A stretch of 64,000 nucleotides of DNA from Coprococcus aceti (GCF_025567285.1 NZ_JAOQJT010000003.1:1-64000), one strand, 5' to 3'. Counted from the first letter of the stretch, positions 1 through 8,086 are shown. Translations and numbers: made by a program. Notes: generated by a model not told the origin, from the letters alone.

Positions 1-86
1 ACGCTGAGAGGTGTACGTCCGGTTTGGGAGGCGGCTCCCTGAAACCTACTGATGAAAGTCAGCAAGGCGCAGGGTGCCTACCTCAT
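1..86 (+). mobile_element. Group II intron, 3' end (domains V-VI)
   Basis: The first bases read like the 3' half of a group II intron domain V (CGCTGAGAGGTGTACGTCCG), followed by a hairpin-rich stretch and a CCTACCTCAT end of the domain VI type, with a candidate branch-point A in CCTAC. If the intron ends at 86 (AT, a legal AY end), exon 2 starts with AC TTA ATG and completes an Asn codon, giving the N-L-M-Q-M expected in VirD4. Domains I-IV and any intron-encoded reverse transcriptase would be upstream, outside the window. Confidence 0.75.
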
Positions 87-1396
87 ACTTAATGCAAATG
101 CACTCAAGCTACGTTGTAACTGACCCGAAAGGTACGGTTTTAGTCGAGTGTGGGAAGCTCTTACAGCGCGGCGGGTATCGGATAAAGGTGCTGAACACGA
201 TAAATTTTAAAAAATCCATGCGTTATAATCCCTTTGCCTATATCCGCAGCGAAAAAGACATTTTGAAACTGGTAAATACCTTGATTGCCAACACCAAAGG
301 GGACGGGGAAAAAGCCGGGGAGGATTTTTGGGTAAAATCGGAACGGCTCTTTTACTGCGCCCTTATCGGCTACATTTGGTACGAAGCCCCGGAGGAAGAA
401 AAGAACTTCACGACGCTGCTTGAAATGATAAATGCCAGTGAAGCCCGCGAGGACGACCCGGAATTTCAGTCCCCCGTTGACCTCATGTTTGAACGGTTGG
501 AGGAAAAAGACCCGGAACACTTTGCCGTCCGGCAGTACAAGAAATTCCTGTTATCTGCGGGAAAGACACGAAGCTCTATTCTCATTTCCTGCGGTGCGCG
601 GCTTGCCCCTTTTGACATTAAGGAGCTGCGCGACCTTATGGAAACCGACGAAATGGAGCTTGACACCATAGGCGACCGCAAGACCGCCCTGTTTGTTATC
701 ATCAGCGACACCGACGATACTTTTAACTTTGTCGTGAGTATTCTTTACACGCAGCTTTTCAATCTGCTTTGCGACAAGGCAGATGATGAATACGGCGGCA
801 GGCTGCCCGTCCATGTGCGCTGTCTGTTAGACGAGTTTGCAAATATCGGGCAGATACCGAAGTTTGAAAAGCTCATAGCCACCATACGAAGCCGGGAAAT
901 CTCCGCGTCGATTATCTTACAGTCGCAAAGCCAGTTAAAGGCAATCTATAAGGACAACGCCGATACCATAGTCGGCAACTGCGACACCACCCTTTTCTTG
1001 GGCGGCAAGGAGAAAACCACCCTCAAAGAAATGTCGGAAATCTTGGGGAAAGAAACCATTGACAGCTTCAACACTTCCGAGAACCGGGGGCGCGAGGTAT
1101 CGCATGGGCTGAACTATCAGAAGTTAGGCAAGCAGCTTATGACGGAAGATGAAATAGCGGTTATGGACGGCGGGAAATGTATTTTACAGCTACGAGGGGT
1201 GCGCCCGTTCTTCTCTGATAAGTACGACATTACAAAGCACCCCAACTATAAATATCTTTCCGACTATGACAAGAAAAATACTTTTGATATGGAAAAGCAT
1301 TTAAGGCGCAGACCCGCCCTTGTGAAGCCGGACGAAGTATTTGACTACTACGAAATCAGCGAAAGCGATTTGCAGGAGGACACCGACCATGAATAG
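87..1396 (+). CDS. VirD4/TraG-type coupling ATPase, exon 2 (partial)
   Basis: Type IV coupling protein of the ICE: an inner-membrane ATPase that hands the relaxase-DNA complex to the secretion channel. Visible are the VTDPKG segment just after the join, a Walker B-like block (CLLDEFANIGQIPKFE, about residue 250), the ILQSQSQLK helix and the NCDTTLFLGG strand typical of TraG/VirD4. The N-terminal membrane segments and Walker A must lie in exon 1, upstream of the group II intron and outside the window. An in-frame GTG at 74 is inside the intron and is not a credible start. The stop overlaps the next gene by 8 bases. Function depends on intron splicing. Confidence 0.9.
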
Positions 1397-1556
1397 ACGT
1401 ATCAGAAAGAAAAAGGACAAGAAAATCACAGAAGCCATAAACGGGCTTGTTTCGATTGCTGAACGACGGGAACAGCAGCGGCAGGCTGCTATCCGGCAGT
1501 TTGTGAAACGGTGTGAAGCCCTGTATGAGCAGCAGCGAAAAGAAAGGAGGAATTGA
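1389..1556 (+). CDS. Small basic conjugation-operon protein
   Basis: A 55-residue, strongly basic, probably helical protein (begins MNRRIRKKKDKKITEA). It overlaps the end of VirD4 by 8 bases, which suggests translational coupling. Small proteins of this kind commonly sit between VirD4 and Maff2 in Tn1549-like elements. I recognise no domain, and the role is unknown. A role close to the coupling protein is inferred from position only. Confidence 0.6.
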   Translation: MNRRIRKKKDKKITEAINGLVSIAERREQQRQAAIRQFVKRCEALYEQQRKERRN

Positions 1557-1678
1557 CGCAGTAACAAAGAAAAAGACAACTTGCATGATACGCGCCCCTA
1601 CAAAAATTCCTATCGCCCACACTGACAACTGAATACCGCCGCGCAGCAGACATTTAGGCAGCGCGGGGACTTATGACC

Positions 1679-1709
1679 GCGGCAGTTTGAAAACTGACCG
1701 CCGTTTTTT
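1679..1709 (+). terminator. Intrinsic terminator or attenuator upstream of maff2
   Basis: A 10-base arm (GCGGCAGTTT) pairs with AAACTG-A-CCGC across a two-base loop, with one bulged A, and is followed after two bases by six T. It lies between the VirD4 operon start and the maff2 ribosome binding site. It could limit read-through into the secretion genes. Confidence 0.55.
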
Positions 1710-1755
1710 ATGCCCTTTTACGGGGCAAGCCGCATTTGCGGCAGAAAGGAGTTTT

Positions 1756-1914
1756 ATGGAATTTTTCAACAGCGCAATCGGCGTATTACAGACTTTGGTT
1801 ATCGCTCTTGGAGCAGGACTTGGCATTTGGGGCGTTATCAATCTCTTGGAGGGCTACGGAAATGATAATCCGGGCGCAAAATCACAGGGCATTAAGCAGC
1901 TCATGGCTAATTAG
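1756..1914 (+). pseudogene. maff2: maff2, 5' half (interrupted by the IME)
   Basis: Start ATG at 1756 follows AGAAAGGAG. The product begins MEFFNSAIGVLQTLVIALG, a one-helix membrane protein of the Maff2 family that is part of the ICE conjugation operon. It runs in frame to QGIKQLMA, then leaves the family after the IME junction and stops two codons later (AN-stop). The missing C-terminal half (MAGGGVALIGTILVPLLSG) is found at 12,308-12,382. Joining the two halves at the shared 11-base repeat restores one continuous frame. A truncated 52-residue protein keeping the membrane helix could still be made. Confidence 0.88.
1897..1907. repeat. attL core of the IME (11-bp direct repeat)
   Basis: CAGCTCATGGC occurs here and again at 12,308-12,318. 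These are the two junctions of the inserted element with the split maff2 gene. The true crossover of a serine recombinase is normally two bases, possibly the GG within this repeat. The base upstream of the repeat differs (AAG here, AAA at the right copy). Confidence 0.85.
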
Positions 1915-1979
1915 ATGTAATAAAAGCGGAGAAAGGAAAAGCACAATCCAGACGGAACCGGCGGTGTAGTCAAGAAATA

Positions 1980-2008
1980 TTGTGGAAACGCAAGATTTCT
2001 GCTATAAT
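1980..2008 (+). promoter_or_regulatory. Sigma-A type promoter at the IME left end
   Basis: TTGTGG (1980-1985) and TATAAT (2003-2008) are separated by 17 bases, about 45 bases before the start of the small XRE gene at 2051. Confidence 0.7.
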
Positions 2009-2050
2009 GGGTATAAAACACTTGACGATGGAAAGAAAGGCGGGAAGCCT

Positions 2051-2260
2051 ATGCACATTAGTTATCAGCCACTATGGAACACACTGAAAGAGCGTGGCAT
2101 GAGGAAAGAGGATTTGCGGCTTGCCGCCGGTCTTACCACAAATATGATTGCCAACATGGGCAAGGGAAAGAATATCAGCATGGAAACGCTGGTTCGCATT
2201 TGTGAAGCCTTGAATTGTGGTATTATGAATGTGATTAAATTAGAACAGGACAATATCTAA
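2051..2260 (+). CDS. Small XRE/Cro-type HTH regulator (YozG-like)
   Basis: A 69-residue protein consisting only of a Cro/C1-type helix-turn-helix: LRLAAGLTTNMIANMGKGKN (about residues 21-40), then an ISMETLVRICEALNCGIMNV recognition and C-terminal part. Proteins of this size and pattern (YozG family) are DNA-binding regulators of mobile elements. ATG at 2051 was chosen because the helix-turn-helix begins shortly after it and the promoter at 1980-2008 lies upstream. It is the first gene of the IME and may control the recombinase or the cargo next to it; the target is not visible. Confidence 0.8.
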   Translation: MHISYQPLWNTLKERGMRKEDLRLAAGLTTNMIANMGKGKNISMETLVRICEALNCGIMNVIKLEQDNI

Positions 2261-2327
2261 AGCGATATAATTTTATATTTGATTCGATTTGCACAAAAAA
2301 TTAAATTTTAATGGTGTATATTTTCTA

Positions 2328-2356
2328 TTGTACCCAATGTAAATAAGTGCTATCAT
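2328..2356 (+). promoter_or_regulatory. Promoter for the exported-protein cargo
   Basis: TTGTAC (2328-2333) and TATCAT (2351-2356) are spaced by 17 bases in an AT-rich stretch, about 125 bases before the gene at 2482. Confidence 0.6.
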
Positions 2357-2481
2357 AAAATAAAACAAGTACATTTGAAACATTTTATGATTTGAGAGTG
2401 TGCTTGCAGGTTAGTAGCATATTGCCAATAACTGAATACAAAAAATGTAGGTTCTGGTCATTTTAGAAAGGAGCATTGTTT

Positions 2482-3009
2482 ATGAAAAAATTTAGTAAAA
2501 GATTGTTTACCTCGTTGGTAGCGTTTTGTATGCTTTTTTCTGTGAGTGCGGTTCCTGCTTTTGCAGCGGAAACAACAACGGAAATAACGGATACTCAACA
2601 GCCGGTAGTCATTGGAGAATATGACGGATACTTAACCGATGTTATGATTTCCGATGGTGTCACCAAAAGAGCAGTCGCTAATGTTCGTATTAACTCTTAT
2701 GCAACTTATGATGAGGATGATGGGATTCAAGTTCATGTGAAGTTGTATGTACCGTGGTATGAATCTCCAAAACCGGAGTTCACTGGTATGACTGGTACAG
2801 TTAATGTGCTTATGAACAAAAAATCCACCAATACGGCATTTGCAGAATTAGCCGACGGTGAAGAAACAATCGAAACTGATGTGGATACTGGAAGAACAGG
2901 TAATAGCGGAGATAAGGGAACGGTTTCTGTTTCTGGTGTTGCTACCGCTAATAATGCCTTGGCAGGCGGTGGAGCTTTCGCTATTTCTTACCCTGTGACA
3001 CTTCCCTAA
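2482..3009 (+). CDS. Secreted protein of unknown function (IME cargo)
   Basis: A 175-residue protein with a clear Sec signal peptide: KKFSKR, a hydrophobic core, then the cleavage motif AFA-AE near residues 27-29. The mature part is acidic and rich in Thr and Val and looks like a beta-rich domain (SYATYDEDDGIQVHVKLYVP). I recognise no family. AGAAAGGAG lies upstream of the ATG at a normal distance. It is AT-rich compared with the mobilization genes and is followed by a lipoprotein gene, so the two look like a co-acquired surface or secreted cargo pair. Confidence 0.75.
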   Translation: MKKFSKRLFTSLVAFCMLFSVSAVPAFAAETTTEITDTQQPVVIGEYDGYLTDVMISDGVTKRAVANVRINSYATYDEDDGIQVHVKLYVPWYESPKPEFTGMTGTVNVLMNKKSTNTAFAELADGEETIETDVDTGRTGNSGDKGTVSVSGVATANNALAGGGAFAISYPVTLP

Positions 3010-3052
3010 TTAAATGCAAAACAGTTGTGAATTAAGGTTGGTAATAGGTAAA

Positions 3053-3478
3053 ATGAAACGGTTATTGGCAATATGCGTATGTTTTTTTATGTGTGTAGGC
3101 TTATGTTCGTGTGATTCTTCCCAAACTCGGTCGGTATCATCATATAACTGGTCTTTAGAATTTATTACTGATTTAGATGGTAATATGTTATTCTCAGGTT
3201 CAGTGCATGATGACATACCAGTATTGGATTTGACATTGAGTTTTGAAGAAAAAAGTTTTATCTTAACAGATAACACTCATAAACAAGAATGGACAGGTAC
3301 ATATTCGCTTGAAAAGATTGACAATTCTTCTTCGAAACTCGGATTAACTTTTGAAAATTTAGAGGAGCCTGTTACAGGCGTATATGGAACAAGAGTTTAT
3401 TCTGATGATTCAGAAAGCGCAACAATTACATTACAAACTGATGAAAATATCCTGTCTTTTGTTGGAGAAGATTCATAA
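3053..3478 (+). CDS. Lipoprotein of unknown function (IME cargo)
   Basis: About 141 residues. The N-terminus MKRLLAICVCFFMCVGLC ends in a lipobox-like LCSC around residues 17-20, so it is probably lipid-anchored on the outer face of the membrane. The rest (LDGNMLFSGSVHDDIPVLDL, then WTGTYSLEKIDNSSSKLGLTF) resembles small beta-barrel or lipocalin-like domains, but no family is assigned. The ATG at 3053 is preferred to one at 3014 because it puts the signal sequence at the N-terminus; its ribosome binding site is weak. It follows the secreted protein by 43 bases and ends at a strong bidirectional terminator. Confidence 0.7.
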   Translation: MKRLLAICVCFFMCVGLCSCDSSQTRSVSSYNWSLEFITDLDGNMLFSGSVHDDIPVLDLTLSFEEKSFILTDNTHKQEWTGTYSLEKIDNSSSKLGLTFENLEEPVTGVYGTRVYSDDSESATITLQTDENILSFVGEDS

Positions 3479-3480
3479 AT

Positions 3481-3524
3481 AAAAACAGCCGCTGTAGGAA
3501 CAAAATCCTACAACGGCTGTTTTT
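3481..3524. terminator. Bidirectional terminator between convergent genes
   Basis: Arms 3481-3499 and 3506-3524 are 19 bases each with one mismatch and a six-base loop. The outer part is A5 on one side and T5 on the other, so it can end transcription of both the lipoprotein gene (+) and the XRE repressor gene (-). Confidence 0.85.
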
Positions 3525-4344
3525 ATTTCCACGGCCTGCGCCGGAAGTTCATACCAGACTGTTTTATCAGCGGGGATTTCTTGAACAGCTTTTTCAAAAG
3601 GCTTCGTTCCTCTTGTGAGAGCCGCTTGTATTTGAGCCGGAACGCCTTGCAGAATATCTCCGTGAATTGCTGAACCCTGTCCCCCGGAGATTGCATGGCC
3701 TTTTGTACTTCCCGTATAAGTTCATCGGCAGGCGTGGTATCCGGCGCACTTTCGCTGTCATTTTCGTGCGCCTTGCGTATATCATGGAGAATGACGTCCC
3801 ATGTTTTGTGCGTCACATGGCAGAAAAAATCTTCTTCCTCTATCTGACAGGCTTCCAACACTTTGATTGCCCGGTCTGCCGCAGCTTCGGGGTGTTCTTC
3901 CAGTACCATAGCCCGTAAAGCAGCCAGTGAGCTGTTTGTGTCATGGAAGTGCATGGTTGCTATCCCGTCCACATAGATTTCTGCGTCTGCCAGCAATTCC
4001 TTAAATTTTTCATGGGAGATAATCTCACACAGCAGCCGGTTATTGAAGCGTTCACTTTTCAGCAGTTCCACGACTTCATCACTCAAATGTAATTCTTCTA
4101 TCGGGGTGTTTTCATATCTCCGATTATTGGTAAGGCCGAGCAGATAGTCAACCGACACCTGATAGAAGTCTGCCAGCTTCAACAGGCTGCCGTGGTTAAT
4201 TTCCTTGTATTCGTCGTTGTCGTTTTCATAACTGCCGAGGGCTGATTTTGAAATGCCGGTTTCCTGTGCCAGTTCTTCCAGATTCAAGCCCCGTTCCACC
4301 CGTAAATCTTTCAGGCGTTCCTGTACGGAAATGCGGGTTTTCAT
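3523..4344 (-). CDS. XRE-family transcriptional repressor of the IME
   Basis: About 273 residues. The N-terminal Cro/C1 helix-turn-helix (ERLKDLRVERGLNLEELAQE, then GISKSALGSYE, then SVDYLLGLT) is clear. The remaining 200 residues are helical, end in a basic tail and have no recognised domain. This type of long XRE protein sits divergently from the replication/mobilization operon in many Clostridial IMEs and is likely the element's repressor. The start is either ATG 4344 or GTG 4350; AGGAG lies 10 or 4 bases away, respectively. A possible operator (AAATCG, 10 bases, CGATTT at 4411-4432) lies in the upstream region. Confidence 0.85.
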   Translation of the reverse strand: MKTRISVQERLKDLRVERGLNLEELAQETGISKSALGSYENDNDEYKEINHGSLLKLADFYQVSVDYLLGLTNNRRYENTPIEELHLSDEVVELLKSERFNNRLLCEIISHEKFKELLADAEIYVDGIATMHFHDTNSSLAALRAMVLEEHPEAAADRAIKVLEACQIEEEDFFCHVTHKTWDVILHDIRKAHENDSESAPDTTPADELIREVQKAMQSPGDRVQQFTEIFCKAFRLKYKRLSQEERSLLKKLFKKSPLIKQSGMNFRRRPWK

Positions 4345-4350
4345 AAACAC

Positions 4351-4879
4351 ATCGCTCCTTCCTGCGGCTGGCTGCCGCTGTTATTCCTTATTATACCATA
4401 TACCGTTCCGAAATCGTGGAATTTTTCGATTTTGGGGCGGTTTTCCTATTTTATGGACATACGGGAAAGGGTTCAAAAATGAGCTATGATTAAGTCAGTT
4501 CATCGATGGATTATTTCCAATCGAATGACCGGCCTGATGGGATATGCTCCCCGGCGATGTAGCGCAACGACCTGCGGCAAGGAAATGGAGGAACCTTGAC
4601 CGCAGCGAGCGTACCAACGGGAACGAAACGCCGCTGTGAGATTCAGGGGCAGGAACGACAGCAGGACAACCCGGCAGAACTGATACCAAAACGCTACCCA
4701 AACACGACAAATCGGCGGGGTGTAGTCTGCCCCGTCCGTAATACTATGGGGCATTTCAAAGCGGCTCTATGGCCGTATTTTCCTTGAAAATCGCCCCGAA
4801 ACATGACACCAAAAACCTTTATCCGCCTGTTCCCGTTGTTACGGCTGAAATGGGCGGATTTTCTATGATAGGAGGCACT
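4351..4879 (+). other. Gene-free divergent control region of the IME
   Basis: There is no convincing gene in these 529 bases between the repressor and the mobilization operon. The part near 4,385-4,435 holds the repressor promoter (TATAAT on the minus strand within TTATTATACC) and an inverted repeat AAATCG/CGATTT. Two hairpins are seen further on: TGCCCC/GGGGCA (4728-4753) and ATCCGCC/GGCGGAT (4821-4859, just before the ribosome binding site of the 4880 gene). The second could act as an attenuator or leader. I could not identify a plus-strand promoter with confidence. Confidence 0.45.
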
Positions 4880-5065
4880 ATGCCGAGAATGAGCAAGAAA
4901 CGGAAGTTGGAGCTTTCCTTCTTCCTCAATGACCGGGGGCGTGTGGCCTACAACGACCTGTGCCGGAAGTGCCAGCATAAGTGCAAGCAGAGTTTCCGGG
5001 CTGTCGTGATAGACTGCCCCCATTACCTGTCAAAACGAGCCAAGCGAAAGGAGAAAATCAGTTAA
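4880..5065 (+). CDS. Small Cys-containing mobile-element protein
   Basis: A 61-residue basic protein with a C-x2-C-x3-C cluster (CRKCQHKC, about residues 33-40) and a further Cys near CPHYLSKRAKRK, so it may bind zinc. ATG at 4880 follows AGGAGG at 4870-4875 with normal spacing. The stop abuts the next start, so it is the first gene of an operon with the two genes downstream. Proteins like this recur upstream of the replication initiator in Clostridial IMEs. The function is unknown. Confidence 0.75.
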   Translation: MPRMSKKRKLELSFFLNDRGRVAYNDLCRKCQHKCKQSFRAVVIDCPHYLSKRAKRKEKIS

Positions 5066-5398
5066 ATGGAATTTGAATTTATGAGCGCAGACACGGTTCT
5101 GCCGCCTTGTATGCCGCTACCCGCCGCAATGCTTCGGCTGCCGATCAGCAGCACAGCAAAAGTCATGTATGCCCGTCTGCTGAACACCACCCTTACGGCA
5201 GGGATAGAGGATAGCAACGGCATTTTGTTTGTCCGTTTTCCTATCATGGAATTAGCGGCAGCCCTCTCCCGCAGCCCCGTCACTGTGAAGCGTTCCCTGA
5301 AAGAATTGGAGGACATCGGGCTTATCCTGCGGGTGCGCCGGGGTGTGGGAGAACCAAACCGCATTTACACGCTGCTTCCCAAAGGAGGGCTGCCATGA
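5066..5398 (+). CDS. Replication-initiator-like winged-helix protein
   Basis: A 110-residue protein with a winged-helix pattern: LRLPISSTAKVMYARLLN (helix), VRFPIMELAAALSRSPVTVK (helix-turn-helix), RSLKELEDIGLILRVRRG (recognition helix and wing). It matches the N-terminal DNA-binding part of RepA_N/plasmid replication-initiator-like proteins but is much shorter than a full initiator, so it may be a partner of the primase and VirE-like proteins downstream rather than the initiator itself. AAAGGAG precedes the ATG, and the C-terminus overlaps the next gene by 4 bases (ATGA). Confidence 0.75.
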   Translation: MEFEFMSADTVLPPCMPLPAAMLRLPISSTAKVMYARLLNTTLTAGIEDSNGILFVRFPIMELAAALSRSPVTVKRSLKELEDIGLILRVRRGVGEPNRIYTLLPKGGLP

Positions 5399-5697
5399 TA
5401 AATGAGAAGCTGGAAAAGCTGAATCAGGAGATTGCCAAAGGCGAAGCCAGACTGCGGCGGGCGCAGCATGAAGAAAAAATACTGGAACACCAGGTGAAGC
5501 AGCTTACCCGGAAGGAACGGACGCACCGGCTCTGTACCAGAGGAGCTATGCTGGAAAGTTTCCTTTTAAGGCCGGAAGTGCTGACAGACGAGGATGTGAT
5601 GGACATTCTGAAACAGGCATTTTCTCAAAGTGGCATGAAGGAAATAGTTGCAGAAAGCGTGAAAGGGCGGGTAGCCGGGGAATCCCTTACGGAGTAA
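5395..5697 (+). CDS. DUF3847-family mobilization accessory protein
   Basis: A 100-residue protein with an N-terminal coiled coil (EKLEKLNQEIAKGEARLRRA, then HQVKQLTRKERTHRLCTRGA). The segment RLCTRGAMLESFLL is typical of the DUF3847 family, found next to MobA/MobL relaxases. Its stop lies inside the predicted oriT, so it may be the relaxosome accessory protein that binds there; this role is inferred from position. It overlaps the preceding gene by an ATGA. Confidence 0.75.
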   Translation: MINEKLEKLNQEIAKGEARLRRAQHEEKILEHQVKQLTRKERTHRLCTRGAMLESFLLRPEVLTDEDVMDILKQAFSQSGMKEIVAESVKGRVAGESLTE

Positions 5698-5738
5698 GGG
5701 CGCAACTATACACCGGTCAAGCCGGTGCGTTGCGCCCT
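5684..5738 (+). other. Predicted oriT of the IME (MOBQ type)
   Basis: Arms AGGGCGCAAC (5697-5706) and GTTGCGCCCT (5729-5738) form a perfect 10-bp inverted repeat. Inside it is a second perfect stem, ACCGG/CCGGT (5712-5716/5722-5726), with loop TCAAG. A smaller CCCTTA/TAAGGG hairpin lies just upstream (5684-5700). The right arm ends in TTGCG-CCCT, resembling the RSF1010-type nic region (AAGTGCG/CCCT), so cleavage between 5734 and 5735 is expected by analogy. The MobA/MobL relaxase gene lies 760 bases downstream. Confidence 0.75.
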
Positions 5739-5918
5739 GCCGGGGGCTTCCTGCGGAAAGTGGATGATTTTCAGCACCGTTGCGGCTGCTTCCAATCATC
5801 ACAGGGGACGCTACACTTCCCCTGCGCTGGCTGCGCCAGCTACCCCTTTGTGGACTTGCCGCCCGGGAACACCTTGCGCTGCAAGCTGTTCCCGTCCAGC
5901 AAGTTTACAATTTATCTA

Positions 5919-5947
5919 TTCCAAAACAGGACTGCCCGTAGTATAAT
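5919..5947 (+). promoter_or_regulatory. Promoter for the SdpI-like gene
   Basis: TTCCAA (5919-5924) and TATAAT (5942-5947) are spaced by 17 bases, with the start codon 38 bases after the -10 element. The stretch between oriT and this promoter (5739-5918) holds no gene. Confidence 0.5.
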
Positions 5948-5984
5948 AAAGCTAATGACGAACACTATCTAAGGAGATGGTTTT

Positions 5985-6344
5985 ATGTATGGATTGATTG
6001 CTTTGAATTTCATCATACCCTTTGTTATGGTTTTTGTAGGATATATCTTAAAGAAGCACCCGGTAAAAGATATGACATCCGGTAACGGATACAATACGCC
6101 TACATCTCGGAAGTCACAAGAGCATTGGGATTATGCACAAAGCATAGCACCTAATATTTTTATTGGTATTGGCAAAACATTAGGTTTGGTAGAAATCGTT
6201 TTGTGTATATCCTTACTTCTTCTTAATATTTCTACACAGACTACCGTATTTGCAGGAGTAGTTGTTGGAATTATTTTTCTGATTTTTGGATTTTATAAAA
6301 CAGAAACTGGAATTACAAGTAAATTTGCGAACAAAAACTTTTAA
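5985..6344 (+). CDS. SdpI-like small membrane protein
   Basis: A 119-residue protein with three predicted membrane segments (about residues 3-22, 60-82 and 88-105). The cytosolic stretch between the first two contains GNGYNTPTSRKSQEHWDYAQ, close to the GYRT-x-S-x-KS-x-E-x-W-x-FA pattern of the SdpI family. SdpI itself gives immunity to the SdpC toxin of Bacillus; a protective function here is only inferred. AAGGAG precedes the ATG. It is AT-rich relative to the relaxase gene and has its own promoter and a following terminator, so it behaves as an independent cargo cassette. Confidence 0.7.
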   Translation: MYGLIALNFIIPFVMVFVGYILKKHPVKDMTSGNGYNTPTSRKSQEHWDYAQSIAPNIFIGIGKTLGLVEIVLCISLLLLNISTQTTVFAGVVVGIIFLIFGFYKTETGITSKFANKNF

Positions 6345-6427
6345 GCTATTAGACAGCTTTCCATCATCGAGCCAACCTGACCCGAACCTTCAAAACTGAA
6401 TACTAATCGCCTACCAGCGACACCACT

Positions 6428-6459
6428 AAGCAGGAAATCAGAAACGGTTTCCTGCTTTT
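6428..6459 (+). terminator. Intrinsic terminator
   Basis: Perfect 10-bp stem AAGCAGGAAA/TTTCCTGCTT with a 10-base loop, followed by a T-rich tail. It separates the SdpI-like gene from the relaxase gene. Confidence 0.8.
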
Positions 6460-6496
6460 CTTTTGCCCAAAATCAACCACAGGAAGGAGGAACGCT

Positions 6497-8086
6497 ATGC
6501 CCTGTCCACACCATGATATAAAAATAATCCAGCGCAGCAACCACCAGTCAGCCGTTGCGTCTGCCGCCTACCAGAGTGGGGAACGGCTGTTTTCCGAGTA
6601 CGACCAGAAGCAGAAATACTATTCCCATAAAAGCGAGATTGTCCATACAGAAATCATGCTGCCGCCCCACGCCCCACCAGCGTATGCAGACCGCAATACT
6701 TTGTGGAACGCCGCCGAAGCTATCGAGAAGCAATGGAACTCCCAGCTTGCCCGGAGAATCGTGCTTGCCATACCGAGGGAAATCCCCCCGGAACAGCACG
6801 CCGACCTTATCCGGGACTACTGCCGGGAGTTTTTTGTTTCTAAAGGCATGATTGCCGATTTTGCCATCCACGACAAAGGGAATGGGAATCCCCACGCCCA
6901 CATCCTGCTGACCATGCGGGCAATGGACGAAAACGGGAAATGGCTTCCCAAGAGCCGGAAGGTTTATGACCTTGACGAGAACGGCGAGCGTATCCGGCTC
7001 CCGTCCGGGAGCTGGAAAAGCCACAAGGAGGATACCGTGGACTGGAACGACCAGAAGTACGGAGAGATCTGGCGGCAGGGCTGGGCGGCTACCGCTAACC
7101 GCTATCTGGAAGCCAACGGACGCCCGGAGCGCCTTGACCTTCGTTCCTATGAACGGCAGGGGCTTGATAAAATCCCCACCGTCCATATGGGGCCAGCAGT
7201 CAGCCAGATGGAGAAACGAGGGATACAGACCAACATCGGCAACTTGAACCGGGACATCAAAGCCGCCAATTCCCTTATGCAATCTATCCGGCAGATGGTA
7301 CGCCACCTGAAAGGCTGGATTGCAGACCTGAAGGAGAAAAAAGCCGCCCTGCTGGAAGCCTTGCAGGAATCGAAGGAACCCACCCTGCCGGAGCTGCTGG
7401 GGAAATATCTGGATTTGCGCCGGGAGGAACGTACAGGCTGGACAAGCAAAGGCCAGCTTACAGGCAGCGTTGCCGATTTCAACAAGGTTATGGAAGCTAT
7501 CCGCTATCTGCGGGAAAAGGAGCTGTCCACTGTGCAGAGTTTGGACGCTTATCTGGATACCGTCAGCGGGCAGGCCGTTTCCATCCGGGCAGAGATGAAG
7601 CCGAAAGAACAGCGTATGAAAGAAATCAACACCCTGCTTTCCCATATCGCCAACTTTGAAGCCCATAAGCCGGTTCATGTGGAGTATGCTGCCATCCGGT
7701 TTAAGAAGCCACGGGAACAGTTTGCCGCCGCCCATCGGGACGAGCTGGACGCCTATAATGCCGCTATCCGTTATTTCAAGGTGCATTTGAAGGAGAAGAA
7801 GTACAGCATTAAAAAGCTGAATGAGGAACAGACACAGCTTGCCGGAGAAGTTGCCGGATATAAGGAACGGTTGTCCGCATTACAGGAGGATGTGAAGATT
7901 CTCCGGGATGTGCGTCACTGGCTCAATCAGGTTCTTCCGTCTGAACAGTACCGCCAGACCGCCGAGCCGGGAAAGAAACCGTCCATCCAGCAGGCAGTCA
8001 AAGGCCGGACGCAGCGTATCCGGGAAGAACAGGCCGAGAAACGGAAGCAGCCCCGCACAGAGAAAAAACAGGATATGGAACTTTAA
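6497..8086 (+). CDS. mobL: MobA/MobL (MOBQ) relaxase of the IME
   Basis: A 529-residue relaxase that would nick the element's oriT (5684-5738) and lead the strand into a recipient through a helper secretion system. The N-terminal nuclease domain shows the motif around HQSAVASAAYQSGERL and the histidine cluster HDKGNGNPHAHILL (about residues 126-139) that binds the metal. The region from about 230 to 470 is mostly coiled coil. AGGAAGGAGG precedes the ATG. About 36 residues from the C-terminus is KPSIQQAVKG followed by a Lys/Arg-rich tail, similar to tails of two ICE proteins (see findings). Confidence 0.92.
   Translation: MPCPHHDIKIIQRSNHQSAVASAAYQSGERLFSEYDQKQKYYSHKSEIVHTEIMLPPHAPPAYADRNTLWNAAEAIEKQWNSQLARRIVLAIPREIPPEQHADLIRDYCREFFVSKGMIADFAIHDKGNGNPHAHILLTMRAMDENGKWLPKSRKVYDLDENGERIRLPSGSWKSHKEDTVDWNDQKYGEIWRQGWAATANRYLEANGRPERLDLRSYERQGLDKIPTVHMGPAVSQMEKRGIQTNIGNLNRDIKAANSLMQSIRQMVRHLKGWIADLKEKKAALLEALQESKEPTLPELLGKYLDLRREERTGWTSKGQLTGSVADFNKVMEAIRYLREKELSTVQSLDAYLDTVSGQAVSIRAEMKPKEQRMKEINTLLSHIANFEAHKPVHVEYAAIRFKKPREQFAAAHRDELDAYNAAIRYFKVHLKEKKYSIKKLNEEQTQLAGEVAGYKERLSALQEDVKILRDVRHWLNQVLPSEQYRQTAEPGKKPSIQQAVKGRTQRIREEQAEKRKQPRTEKKQDMEL

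Noticed and set aside
74..86. GTG at 74 as the real VirD4 start
   Set aside because: It lies in the intron 3' end, has no ribosome binding site, and the protein would lack membrane segments and Walker A.
6548..7786. Open frame of 412 codons on the minus strand
   Set aside because: It lies fully antisense to the MobL relaxase, has no recognisable domain and no ribosome binding site. It is a by-product of GC-rich codon use.
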